Source: Alphaproteobacteria bacterium
GTDB lineage: Bacteria; Pseudomonadota; Alphaproteobacteria; Paracaedibacterales; JAKBAR01
Length of the DNA stretch: 6,060 nt
Assembly (NCBI GenBank): GCA_019745755.1
Contig: JAIESS010000195.1
Location: forward strand, 1-6,060
Direction of reading: 5' to 3'
Shown here: piece after piece, positions 1-6,060 of the stretch
Position numbering within the stretch: the first letter of the stretch is position 1
Layout: the number at the start of each line of letters is the position of its first letter
Position numbers and translations under genes: made by a program
Notes under the pieces: model-generated
Told to the model about the DNA's origin: nothing
Database searches by the model: none
Seen by the model: the letters and a program-made list of their open reading frames with translations, nothing else

Positions 1-117
1 CAAGCCCTTCCAACGACATTCTACGCCCACTACGGAATGTGGGTAATTTTTGTGTTAATGGGGATTTCAGCACTTATTCTTGGCTGGGTAGTAATGCAAA
101 GGCGATTAGGTACATAA
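1..117 (+). CDS. C-terminal end of an integral membrane protein (possible MFS-type transporter), 5' truncated by the window
   Basis: Frame 1 is open from the first base to a TAA stop at 115-117, giving 38 residues of a protein that begins outside the window. The visible part starts with a short polar stretch (QALPTTFYAHYG). One clear hydrophobic helix follows (about residues 14-32, rich in V, I, L, F, G and M), and the protein ends in a short basic tail, MQRRLGT. This is how the last transmembrane helix of a polytopic transporter usually ends, with the positive tail in the cytoplasm. An MFS or POT-type permease is a reasonable guess, but one helix cannot decide the family. No GC-rich terminator hairpin is visible in the 89 bases before the next gene. 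Confidence 0.6.
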   Translation, partial: QALPTTFYAHYGMWVIFVLMGISALILGWVVMQRRLGT

Positions 118-147
118 ACAATTTGTTTGTCGAATTCATTTAGACTT

Positions 148-174
148 TTGACCGGTTTCCTGATAAGAGATAAT
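148..174 (+). promoter_or_regulatory. Candidate sigma-70 type promoter for the glycosyltransferase gene
   Basis: TTGACC at 148-153 matches five of six bases of the -35 consensus. GATAAT at 169-174 matches five of six of the -10 consensus, but the spacing is a short 15 bases. An alternative -10, TAATTT at 171-176, has the ideal 17-base spacing but a poorer match. Transcription would start near 181, leaving a leader of about 25 bases before the ATG at 207. Called by eye only. Confidence 0.4.
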
Positions 175-206
175 TTAAGATAAATGCAAATATTTTATGG
201 CCCCTT

Positions 207-1163
207 ATGAAACATTCGAAATTATATAAATGGCTTACCTTTTTTTCGATAATTTTATCTACAGTACTTTTGTGGGGGCTTGTAAAAATTGATCCCTCTA
301 CATCCCCCTTGACGATAAGAACAGCCCCTGAAGCCTTTGATAGCAGCCATAAAACACGTCCCCTTGTTGTCTTTCTTTCCTACGCTGATGGACATCCTGT
401 GTACTTTCGCAATCAAAATGGCATGGTCTTCAGCGCCATTAATAAGGGCATTGATATTATGCATAGCTATCGCCGCCATCATATAGATACAGCCTTTTAT
501 GAGGCTCATAAAGAGACGTTAACACAAAAAAGGGGTGCTGGTTATTGGTTGTGGAAACCCTATTTTGTGCTTAAAACCATGGAGCAATATCCCGATGATG
601 CTGTGATTATTTATGCGGATTCAGGTGTTGTGTTCACAAAACCTATTGATAAGATTTTGGATGAACTCAAAACTTATGACCGTGTGTTGGTGGGGCAGGG
701 GAAACCTGTTCCTCTTCGAAGACATCTGAAGAAGGAAGCTCAGATTGCCCTTGACATCGATACAAAGGAAGATGTTCTCAATCAACAAAATCTGTGGAAT
801 TTCTTTTTTGCACTTAAAAACACACCAGAGAATCGTGCCTATGTAAAGAAGTGGTTGGCTCTTTGTCAGCAAAAGGACCTGATCACAGACCTTCCTTTTA
901 ACCCATTAAAACAAGAAAAGGAATTTGAATTTCATCAACATGACCAGTCCATGATGAGTGTTATTCAAGCCCAAGACCCAGGCAAGACCATCATTATTCC
1001 TAAAAATGTCTTCCGTAATGTGTATGGCGTGAACAACTTTCACCGCCATCCGGAGGAACAATATACATCACCCCTTCTCCTGGTCACAGGTATGCCCATG
1101 GGGCTTAGTAATATCCTTTTTAACAACATACTCATGACAACCTTACGGCGTATTATGGGGTAG
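207..1163 (+). CDS. Membrane-anchored putative glycosyltransferase (GT-A-like, unassigned family)
   Basis: The 318-residue protein has one hydrophobic segment near the N-terminus (about residues 9-27) preceded by lysines. This suggests a signal anchor that leaves the rest outside the cytoplasmic membrane or facing it. The soluble part carries three recognisable blocks: GAGYWLWKP at 110-118, the hydrophobic strand IIYADSG at 134-140, and HQHDQS at 243-248. A YWLWKP block followed by a strand ending in DSG, with a later HDQS, recalls sugar-nucleotide transferases of envelope polysaccharide synthesis; the DSG would play the role of the DxD metal and sugar-nucleotide site. Family, donor and acceptor are not determined. 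The start is the only ATG that fits; the upstream in-frame codons hold no ATG, GTG or TTG nearby. No Shine-Dalgarno sequence is visible before it (the preceding bases are GGCCCCTT), so translation may be weak or the start may be misplaced. No sugar-metabolism partner gene lies beside it in the window. Confidence 0.6.
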   Translation: MKHSKLYKWLTFFSIILSTVLLWGLVKIDPSTSPLTIRTAPEAFDSSHKTRPLVVFLSYADGHPVYFRNQNGMVFSAINKGIDIMHSYRRHHIDTAFYEAHKETLTQKRGAGYWLWKPYFVLKTMEQYPDDAVIIYADSGVVFTKPIDKILDELKTYDRVLVGQGKPVPLRRHLKKEAQIALDIDTKEDVLNQQNLWNFFFALKNTPENRAYVKKWLALCQQKDLITDLPFNPLKQEKEFEFHQHDQSMMSVIQAQDPGKTIIIPKNVFRNVYGVNNFHRHPEEQYTSPLLLVTGMPMGLSNILFNNILMTTLRRIMG

Positions 1164-1210
1164 ATTTTTTTTAGATAATGGATGAAGAGGGGGTGGATTT
1201 ATCTCACACC

Positions 1211-1232
1211 AAAAGGCTTGTACAAGTTTTTT
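1211..1232 (+). terminator. Weak candidate terminator hairpin after the glycosyltransferase gene
   Basis: A near-perfect palindrome centred on CTTGTACAAG (1217-1226) can fold as a nine-pair stem with a GTAC loop. The 5' side is AAAAGGCTT and the 3' side ends in six T, with two G-U pairs. It sits 48 bases after the stop codon. The stem is A/U-rich and the T run is itself part of the stem, so it would be a poor terminator. Confidence 0.25.
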
Positions 1233-1351
1233 AGGAGTCACTTCTGAAAGAGGGCCCCACCCAGGCTTTTCAAATAGGATTGATTAAACTCACCAAGACA
1301 TTCCCCTATAAACCAAAGATCTTTTTCTGTTATTATTTTTTTAAAATTTTC

Positions 1352-1381
1352 TTAAAATATGAGGATAAAATAGTCTATAGT
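1352..1381 (+). promoter_or_regulatory. Candidate promoter for fliX
   Basis: TTAAAA at 1352-1357 (four of six bases of -35) and TATAGT at 1376-1381 (five of six of -10) are 18 bases apart. They lie within an AT-rich stretch of the 255-bp spacer. Transcription would start near 1388, about 30 bases before the fliX ATG. No other sequence element in 1233-1351 could be assigned. The AT richness makes chance matches likely. Confidence 0.35.
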
Positions 1382-1418
1382 GTGTGGGCACGTTCATTTA
1401 CCTTAACTTGAGAGATAT

Positions 1419-1853
1419 ATGGCTTTAGAAATTAAGACAAATGTAGGAAACCCTGTGGGTACCACATTGTCTAAAAAAATACACAAAAAAACACCTTCAG
1501 GGGCAACGTCTTTTTCTGCTCTTTCGGAAGGAGAGACGGGGGCAGAATCTGTTTCCTTTTTACAATCGGGACAGAGTCTCAGTTCTGTAACGGTGGATCA
1601 TTTGCTCATGCTATCGGGATCGTCTTATAACCCTGAACAAAAGACTCTGGATTACGGTCATGAGGTTCTGAGCTCCTTAGAAGCATTTCGGGGACAAATT
1701 ATCTGTGGTATTATTTCAAGAAAAACGTTGGAGGATATCAGATTGCTTCTGAATGAGGCACCGATAGAAGCGATCGATCCAAAATTACGTAGCATTGTGG
1801 AGGATATTCGTATTCGTGCTGAGGTCGAACTTGCCAAGCTCGAGATTCAGTAA
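1419..1853 (+). CDS. fliX: FliX family flagellar assembly protein
   Basis: The 144-residue product has the usual length of FliX (about 140 residues). It also has the family's layout: a variable, Ser/Thr/Gly-rich N-terminal half (residues 1-60) and a conserved helical C-terminal half. Diagnostic pieces are LDYGHEVLSSLE (77-88), the GIISRKTLEDIRLLL stretch (97-111) and the ending DPKLRSIVEDI followed by RAEVELAKLE (120-142). In Caulobacter FliX works with the activator FlbD, coupling completion of the early flagellar basal body to expression of later flagellar genes; that role is known for the family, not shown here. The ATG at 1419 follows a weak GAGAG (1410-1414) ribosome-binding sequence. 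No other flagellar gene is in the window. The upstream neighbour is a glycosyltransferase and the downstream 500 bases are decayed, so the gene is isolated from flagellar partners here. The reading frame is intact. Confidence 0.85.
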   Translation: MALEIKTNVGNPVGTTLSKKIHKKTPSGATSFSALSEGETGAESVSFLQSGQSLSSVTVDHLLMLSGSSYNPEQKTLDYGHEVLSSLEAFRGQIICGIISRKTLEDIRLLLNEAPIEAIDPKLRSIVEDIRIRAEVELAKLEIQ

Positions 1854-1872
1854 CGTATTGATGGTGTATCTT

Positions 1873-2368
1873 ATGAAATATATTCTCTCTATTTTTTTTG
1901 GAGGGGGAGAAGGGCTACGCACATGGTAGTGGGAACGAGGATGTGTATTTACGTCAGCTTCAAGAAATACCATTAGCAATATCAGATGTTCATACTGAAA
2001 ACTATCGAGCGTCGGACCCCAATATTTTGTTTTTTTACTAGCAATGAACCTGTCTATCAAAAGGTTGTTGAAAATGCCAAATATTATGTGGTGCAAGCAT
2101 TTTAAAATATAACATGGGATCCTAATAAAAAGGCTCAAGCGTTCAACGCTTATAACATTCAAGAAATATATTTCAAGTCTATCATATCAGTAGCCGATGG
2201 GGGCTGAATTTATAATAAGTTATCAATGCAACCTTATTCTGCCATGGGTGCTGCAATATCACTCTCTTATCACCTTTTGAAGGGATCATGGGAGGTTTTG
2301 CCGTAGGCCCAGGATGCTTGAACGATGGGGTGGTGGATCCATGTTATGGTAAGGAAAATTTCTTGTGA
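1873..2368 (+). pseudogene. Decayed gene of unknown function, several frame breaks and stops
   Basis: This fills the 518 bases between fliX and maeB, which hold no intact gene. An ATG at 1873 opens MKYILSIF. Removing one T from the eight-T run at 1892-1899 joins it to a second frame reading GYAHGSGNEDVYLRQLQEIP and onward to a TAG at 2039-2041. Removing one T from the seven-T run at 2030-2036 joins that to a third frame reading FTSNEPVYQKVVENAKYYVV. That frame meets TAA at 2103, continues as NITWDPNKKAQAFNAYN, then meets TGA at 2205 and TAG at 2304. A last fragment in another frame, including GGFAVGPGCLNDGVVDPC, runs to TGA at 2366-2368, four bases before the maeB stop. Amino-acid composition in each piece looks protein-like, which is why I read it as one or more decayed genes. 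I do not recognise the family, and the last fragment may belong to a different gene. Confidence 0.5.
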
Positions 2369-2371
2369 TAT

Positions 2372-4636
2372 CTATGCGCCCGCTTCTACTACAGCAATAG
2401 CTGTTAGGTTAAAGATTCCTCGTGCCGTAGCAGACGGTGTAATAATATGGGCTGGCTTTGATAAACCAAGCAACATGGGCCCCACGGCAAGGCTTTCACC
2501 TATCACCTTGGTTAGATTAAAGGCAATATTTGCAGCATCAAGGTTTGGCATCACAAGAAGATTTGCTTCACCTGATAAATTATTATCAGGGAATATTTTT
2601 GAACGAAGCGTGGGTAAAAGCGCCGCATCTGCGTGCATTTCACCATCAATTTCCAAATCAGGAGCGCGTTGGCGCAATATCTCAAGAGCACGGCGCATTT
2701 TAAGGGCACTTTCCCGATTGGATGAACCAAAATTAGAGTGAGAGAGAAGCGCTACCTTAGGTGTAATCCCAAAGCGTTTGACTTGTTCCGCAGCAAGAAG
2801 TGTCATTGCTACAATTTCATCTGATGTTGGATTATTATTGACATAGGGATCCGTTAAAAACAGATTTCCCCGCTCTAAAATCATGAGGCTCAGCGCAGCA
2901 AGTGTATCTTGTTTCTCTTCACTACCAAGGATTTGACGCAGATGATGCAGATGATCATGGTACCGACCAATAATACCGCACATGAGCGCATCAGCATCGC
3001 CTAAATCCACAGCAAGGGCACCGATAACCGTCGTATTTGTCCTAACAACTGTCTTTGCTAAATCAGGTGAGACGCCCTGGCGCATGAGTTTTTTATGATA
3101 ATGGCCCCAATAGTGAGAAAATCGTGTATCACTGGCGGGATCAATAATGTCCGCATCAACGCCGAGGCGCAAACGAAGACCGAATTTTTCAATTCGTTTT
3201 TCCATGATGGCAGGACGCCCTACAAGGATAGGTTTTGCAATACCTTCATCCAATAATGTTTGTGCAGCACGCAAGATTTTTTCTTCTTCACCCTCACAAA
3301 ACACAACCCTCTTCGGGGCTTGGCGTGCTGCAGAAATAACAGGACGCATCACCATGGAAGATCTATGGACATACCCCATGAGTTGATCACGGTAGGCTTG
3401 CATATCCTTGATAGGACGTGTTGCTACACCAGTTTGAATCGCAGCTTCTGCCACGACATAAGCTACCTCAAGGATAAGACGAGGATCAAAGGGTTTTGGT
3501 ATAATATAGTCTGGCCCAAAACTATGAACTTCACCGCCGTAAGCCCGTGTCACAACCTCATCGGATTCAGCTTGCGCCAGCTTTGCAATGGCCTTTACAC
3601 AAGCAATTTTCATGGCGTCATTAATGGTTGTCGCACCAACGTCGAGGGCTCCCCTGAAAATAAACGGAAAGCACAAAACATTGTTTACTTGATTGGGAAA
3701 ATCAGAACGCCCTGTTGCAATAATAGCGTCAGGACGAACGTCTCGCACTAAATGAGGAAGAATCTCAGGCTCAGGATTAGCAAGCGCAAGAACCAACGGC
3801 TTTGGGGCCATCTCTTTGATCATCGGTTGTGTCACCACATTCGCAACGGATACACCGAGGAAAATATCAGCGCCATTAAGGGCACCTGCAAGGGTTGCAA
3901 CATCTTTGTTTGTGGCATAGGTGAATTTAGGATCACCCTTTATGAATTCACGGTCTTTGCGTACAACCCCTGCGCTATCACAAAGAATAATATTCTTTGG
4001 ATTAAGCCCAATTTTTACAAGGAGATCAACACAAGCAATAGCAGCAGCTCCTGCCCCTGATGTGACAAGGTTAACGTCTTCAATTTTTTTACCACAAAGA
4101 AGCAATCCATTCAAAATAGCCGCTGCCACAATAATGGCTGTACCGTGCTGATCATCATGAAACACGGGGATTTTAAGGCGATCACGAAGTCTTTCCTCAA
4201 TATAAAAACACTCTGGTGCCTTAATATCCTCAAGATTAATGCCGCCAAAGGTCGGCTCCAACGACGCAATAATCTCCACAAGCTTATCGGGATCTGTCTC
4301 ATTGATTTCAATATCAAACACATCAATGCCCGCAAATTTTTTAAAAAGAACAGCCTTTCCTTCCATCACAGGCTTTGCCGCAAGGGGACCAATATTACCA
4401 AGCCCAAGAACAGCTGTACCATTCGTCACAACAGCAATAAGATTGGCTCGTGCTGTAAGGGATGCGGCTTCTTCTGGTTTTTGCGCGATAAGACGACTAA
4501 CAGCGGCTACACCAGGGGTATACGCTAATGACAGATCATGCTGTTCCACCAAGGGCTTTGTGGCTTTTATTTCAAGCTTACCTGGTTTTGGAAAACGGTG
4601 GTAATCGAGGGACAGTTCATAAATATCGCGGGTCAT
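2372..4636 (-). CDS. maeB: NADP-dependent malic enzyme with C-terminal phosphotransacetylase-like domain (MaeB type)
   Basis: The enzyme oxidatively decarboxylates malate to pyruvate with NADP+, supplying NADPH and pyruvate in the cytosol. The 754 residues match the roughly 760 of the two-domain MaeB class and align along the whole length with what I remember of E. coli MaeB. The malic domain (about 1-420) has the catalytic tyrosine in AYTPGVA (Tyr39) and the catalytic lysine in [11 protein letters not shown] (Lys94). It also has metal ligands in LEDIKAPE (Glu136, Asp137) and HDDQHGTA (Asp162), and the dinucleotide-binding GAGAAA (194-199). The C-terminal part (about 430-754, from [13 protein letters not shown]) resembles phosphate acetyl/butyryltransferase. 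In this enzyme class it usually has no transacetylase activity and serves regulation by acetyl-CoA and oligomerisation. The ATG at 4634-4636 gives the expected N-terminus, though the A-rich AAAGAAAAGC before it is only a weak ribosome-binding site. It lies downstream of tRNA-Asn on the same strand. No clear terminator follows the stop. Confidence 0.97.
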   Translation of the reverse strand: MTRDIYELSLDYHRFPKPGKLEIKATKPLVEQHDLSLAYTPGVAAVSRLIAQKPEEAASLTARANLIAVVTNGTAVLGLGNIGPLAAKPVMEGKAVLFKKFAGIDVFDIEINETDPDKLVEIIASLEPTFGGINLEDIKAPECFYIEERLRDRLKIPVFHDDQHGTAIIVAAAILNGLLLCGKKIEDVNLVTSGAGAAAIACVDLLVKIGLNPKNIILCDSAGVVRKDREFIKGDPKFTYATNKDVATLAGALNGADIFLGVSVANVVTQPMIKEMAPKPLVLALANPEPEILPHLVRDVRPDAIIATGRSDFPNQVNNVLCFPFIFRGALDVGATTINDAMKIACVKAIAKLAQAESDEVVTRAYGGEVHSFGPDYIIPKPFDPRLILEVAYVVAEAAIQTGVATRPIKDMQAYRDQLMGYVHRSSMVMRPVISAARQAPKRVVFCEGEEEKILRAAQTLLDEGIAKPILVGRPAIMEKRIEKFGLRLRLGVDADIIDPASDTRFSHYWGHYHKKLMRQGVSPDLAKTVVRTNTTVIGALAVDLGDADALMCGIIGRYHDHLHHLRQILGSEEKQDTLAALSLMILERGNLFLTDPYVNNNPTSDEIVAMTLLAAEQVKRFGITPKVALLSHSNFGSSNRESALKMRRALEILRQRAPDLEIDGEMHADAALLPTLRSKIFPDNNLSGEANLLVMPNLDAANIAFNLTKVIGESLAVGPMLLGLSKPAHIITPSATARGIFNLTAIAVVEAGA

Positions 4637-4668
4637 GAATGCTTTTCTTTTTATTGTTAACGGTCTTT

Positions 4669-4698
4669 AGTCTACCGGAAAAAGAGCGTCTGACTCAA
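4669..4698 (-). promoter_or_regulatory. Candidate maeB promoter with a small inverted repeat over the -35 box
   Basis: Reading the - strand, TTGAGT (4698-4693, four of six bases of -35) is followed after 18 bases by TAGACT (4674-4669, four of six of -10). This places the start about 25-30 bases upstream of the maeB ATG. ACTCAATGAGT at 4693-4703 is an exact palindrome with five-base arms around one A and overlaps the -35 box, so it could be an operator half-site pair. The rest of 4637-4793 is AT-rich spacer with nothing else I can name. Confidence 0.3.
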
Positions 4699-4793
4699 TG
4701 AGTAAAGCAATACTATGGATAAAATTATGCAAAAAAATATGAGAAAAAATTTATTTCAAAGAATGGAGAAAAGAAGATTTTTACAACGAAACA

Positions 4794-4869
4794 TGGCTCC
4801 CCGAGCCGGACTCGAACCAGCGACCCAGTGGTTAACAGCCACTTGCTCTACCAACTGAGCTATCGGGGA
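4794..4869 (-). tRNA. tRNA-Asn (anticodon GTT)
   Basis: On the - strand the 76 bases fold as a complete tRNA. The acceptor stem TCCCCGA pairs with TCGGGGA, and the D stem is GCTC/GAGC with loop AGTTGGTA. The anticodon stem AGTGG/CCACT carries the loop CTGTTAA, and the T stem GCTGG/CCGGC carries the loop TTCGAGT. The discriminator base is G, followed by an encoded CCA (4796-4794). The anticodon GTT lies at 4836-4834 and reads asparagine codons AAC and AAT. All stems pair, with one T-G pair in the T stem. It has its own plausible promoter just upstream and no strong hairpin terminator before maeB, so some readthrough into maeB is conceivable. Confidence 0.97.
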
Positions 4870-4880
4870 CCAATAAGAAT

Positions 4881-4909
4881 CTTTTACCATCTCCCCCTTT
4901 CGCTGTAAA
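4881..4909 (-). promoter_or_regulatory. Probable promoter of tRNA-Asn
   Basis: On the - strand TTTACA (4909-4904, five of six bases of -35) and TAAAAG (4886-4881, four of six of -10) are separated by exactly 17 bases. The expected start falls a few bases before the mature 5' end at 4869. Position and spacing fit a tRNA promoter well, and it lies in the 69-base gap after the stop of the upstream gene. Confidence 0.55.
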
Positions 4910-4938
4910 CACAATTTTTAAAAATACATTTATTTCCC

Positions 4939-5607
4939 TCAAAGTTTTGATTTTTCAGGACAATAACATAGCAACAGATTTTTGTTGTCATCAACGAAAA
5001 AGAGCCCTTGGTCTGTCACCCTAAAGCGACTTCCGTCCAGGTGTTTTTTATCGTCTAAGGTTGTATAGAGAATATGAAGGTGCTCGCATCCATCTACGTT
5101 AAGGACGTCGTGTAATGAAAAAAAATAGACGGGATAATGGTCATTCACTGATACAACAAATCTTGGTTGTAATCGGGATAATGTTGATGCTTTTTGTATT
5201 TCTTCATTACTTTTTTTGAGCACATTTTTATGATTTTTTACAAGATACGAAAAAAAGGCAGGATTATTATGGCTGGCTGCTTGCTGAATAAGATTTCTCA
5301 AATTAGGTAATGTGATCTGATGGGCATTAACTTCAAAAAAACCTTTGTTTTTTTCCCAATGTAAAATAGCATCAACATCTCTATGTTTTTCCAAGTGACC
5401 AAGAAGTGTATCGTATGTCCTCTCGCTTTCCTCTGTCCAGACTATGGATTGCGCTAATGGGGCCTCATTATTCGAAATGATCTGTTTGTGTAAATGACCA
5501 TGATTAATGCGACTTCGAGGGCCAGTTGTATTTTCTGAAGCATTTATAGAATGAGGGGATAAGAAAAACAAAACTGGTAAGATACTGAGAGATAATAACG
5601 CGTGCAT
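4939..5607 (-). CDS. Secreted or periplasmic protein of unknown function with signal peptide
   Basis: I do not recognise this 222-residue protein. It starts with a typical signal peptide: a short N-region (MHA), a hydrophobic core over about residues 4-17 (LLSLSILPVLFFL) and a likely cleavage after Ala23 (SINA|SEN). It should therefore be exported. Residues 24-55 look polar and flexible. About 58-145 is rich in charged residues and likely helical. About 148-217 alternates hydrophobic and charged residues as in beta strands (RFVVSV, YPVYFFSL, LHILYTTL, GLFFVDD). Cysteines are at 174, 214 and 216. The start is well supported: AAAGGAG (5621-5615) ends seven bases before the ATG at 5607-5605. There are no transmembrane helices after the signal peptide, and no repeat or catalytic motif I can name. 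It lies alone upstream of tRNA-Asn, next to a transposase relic on its 5' side. It could be a lineage-specific envelope or host-interaction protein, but nothing in the sequence proves that. Confidence 0.75.
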   Translation of the reverse strand: MHALLSLSILPVLFFLSPHSINASENTTGPRSRINHGHLHKQIISNNEAPLAQSIVWTEESERTYDTLLGHLEKHRDVDAILHWEKNKGFFEVNAHQITLPNLRNLIQQAASHNNPAFFSYLVKNHKNVLKKSNEEIQKASTLSRLQPRFVVSVNDHYPVYFFSLHDVLNVDGCEHLHILYTTLDDKKHLDGSRFRVTDQGLFFVDDNKNLLLCYCPEKSKL

Positions 5608-5614
5608 ATGAAAA

Positions 5615-5621
5615 CTCCTTT
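5615..5621 (-). promoter_or_regulatory. Ribosome-binding site of the secreted-protein gene
   Basis: AAAGGAG on the - strand is spaced seven bases from the ATG at 5607-5605. It is the best Shine-Dalgarno sequence in the window and fixes this start codon. Confidence 0.75.
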
Positions 5622-5734
5622 GGCTAATTTTCTTGTATTGTTGCTCCGATAGTGTGCAAAAGGGTTATGAATTTTTTTGGGTTTATATTTGCGTATAAGT
5701 TTTAGAAGATGGATTAATTATACCTTATTCACCT

Positions 5735-5950
5735 CACTATCACTGGCATAAAACTCCTACGCAACCACTGATTCTTGATGGGAGAATGGTTCATACCGAT
5801 GGGTAGAAGGCTTGCAATGCCCTCATTTTGAATGGTTATTATCATTGCCGTGTTTATCACTCTCATGACGAATTTGCTCGGGGGAAATCACATGTTAATG
5901 GTATTGAATTCTTTTGGAGTTTTGCCAAAAGACGGTTTGCCCAATTCAAT
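5735..5950 (+). pseudogene. Relic of an IS1595-family transposase (C-terminal part of the catalytic domain)
   Basis: Read in the frame of codon 5798-5800, this stretch encodes PLILDGRMVHTDG, then a TAG stop at 5804-5806, then KACNALILNGYYHCRVYHS, HDEFARGKSHVNGIE and FFWSFAKRRFAQFN up to 5950. The block with HTDG, FARGKSHVNGIE, FWSFAKRR and FN is the signature of IS1595-family DDE transposases. The TAG stands where members usually have Trp (TDGW), a one-base TGG to TAG change. The N-terminal zinc ribbon, the first catalytic acidic residue and the end of the protein after FN are all missing, and no terminal inverted repeats are seen. The left limit is uncertain: the frame is open back to a stop at 5696-5698, but family resemblance is clear only from about 5758. 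The relic converges on rpoH. Confidence 0.85.
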
Positions 5951-6060
5951 ACTCAGTAGGCATGTGACCAAAAGCATGGAACTTGATAGCCTTTTGAAGT
6001 TTTTGAAAGGCCTTTACTTCAATTTGGCGTACGCGTTCTCGGGATAGGCTATATTTTTTA
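5946..6060 (-). CDS. rpoH: RNA polymerase sigma factor RpoH-like, C-terminal end only (window edge)
   Basis: On the - strand from 6059 the frame reads KKYSLSRERVRQIEVKAF, then QKLQKAIK and a tail FHAFGHMPTEY before TGA (5948-5946), 37 residues in all. SRERVRQIE is the helix-turn-helix recognition segment of sigma-70 family region 4.2, which binds the -35 promoter element. The continuation VKAFQKLQKAIK resembles alphaproteobacterial RpoH (heat-shock sigma factor) rather than RpoD, whose region 4.2 is followed by a different C-terminal ending. The bulk of the gene lies beyond the window, so RpoH versus a related group 2-3 sigma factor rests on this short stretch. The last few codons overlap the transposase relic, and the tail after KAIK may not be ancestral. 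Confidence 0.8.
   Translation of the reverse strand, partial: KKYSLSRERVRQIEVKAFQKLQKAIKFHAFGHMPTEY

Noticed and set aside
255..872. Two - strand open frames inside the glycosyltransferase gene
   Set aside because: They lie entirely within a better-supported gene and show no recognisable features.
1233..1330. Possible insertion-sequence scrap around GGGCCCC in the spacer before fliX
   Set aside because: The stretch is less AT-rich than its surroundings, but no frame gives a recognisable protein and no terminal repeats were seen.
1385..1402. Sigma-54-like element before fliX (GGGCACG, four bases, TTTAC)
   Set aside because: The -24 half resembles TGGCACG, but the -12 half lacks the essential GC. 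A sigma-70 type pair upstream explains the gene as well.
1785..2162. 125-codon - strand open frame
   Set aside because: It overlaps the end of fliX in antisense and the decayed + strand gene, and its composition shows no domain or ribosome-binding site.
2325..4604. Several + strand open frames antisense to maeB (for example 2325-2741, 3260-3751, 4145-4528, 4239-4604)
   Set aside because: maeB is full length and conserved throughout. These are frames forced open by its codon use.
5832..6047. 71-codon + strand open frame starting at ATG 5832
   Set aside because: It is out of frame with the transposase relic and then runs antisense through rpoH. Both overlapping signals are family-recognisable and this frame is not.

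Overview
The window looks like the chromosome of an alphaproteobacterium with low-to-moderate GC. Three things support this. One is a FliX-type flagellar assembly protein, a family largely confined to Alphaproteobacteria. The second is the C-terminus of an RpoH-like heat-shock sigma factor whose region 4.2 wording (SRERVRQIEVKAF) is of the alphaproteobacterial kind. The third is a two-domain MaeB malic enzyme. AT-rich spacers, decayed genes and a transposase relic would fit a host-associated lineage such as Holosporales, but that placement is inference and no marker here proves it.

Layout. 1-117 is the last 38 codons of a + strand membrane protein. A membrane-anchored putative glycosyltransferase (207-1163, +) follows, then a 255-bp AT-rich spacer, then fliX (1419-1853, +). 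From 1854 to 2371 there is no intact gene; codon-like fragments in shifting frames mark a decayed gene of unknown function. From 2372 to 5607 everything intact is on the - strand. In transcription order this is a small secreted protein of unknown function (5607-4939), a complete tRNA-Asn(GTT) with encoded CCA (4869-4794) and full-length maeB (4636-2372). The right edge holds a + strand IS1595-family transposase relic (about 5735-5950) pressed tail-to-tail against the 3' end of rpoH (- strand, running off the window).

Functionally the genes do not form one pathway. maeB is central carbon metabolism (malate to pyruvate plus NADPH). tRNA-Asn and rpoH are housekeeping or stress genes. fliX belongs to flagellar assembly control but has no other flagellar gene beside it here. 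The glycosyltransferase and the secreted protein are cell-envelope or export candidates. I found no defence system, CRISPR array or convincingly new multi-gene system. The most notable signals are the transposase relic that appears to have supplied the rpoH stop codon, and the decayed gene after fliX, whose two frame breaks both sit in T homopolymers.
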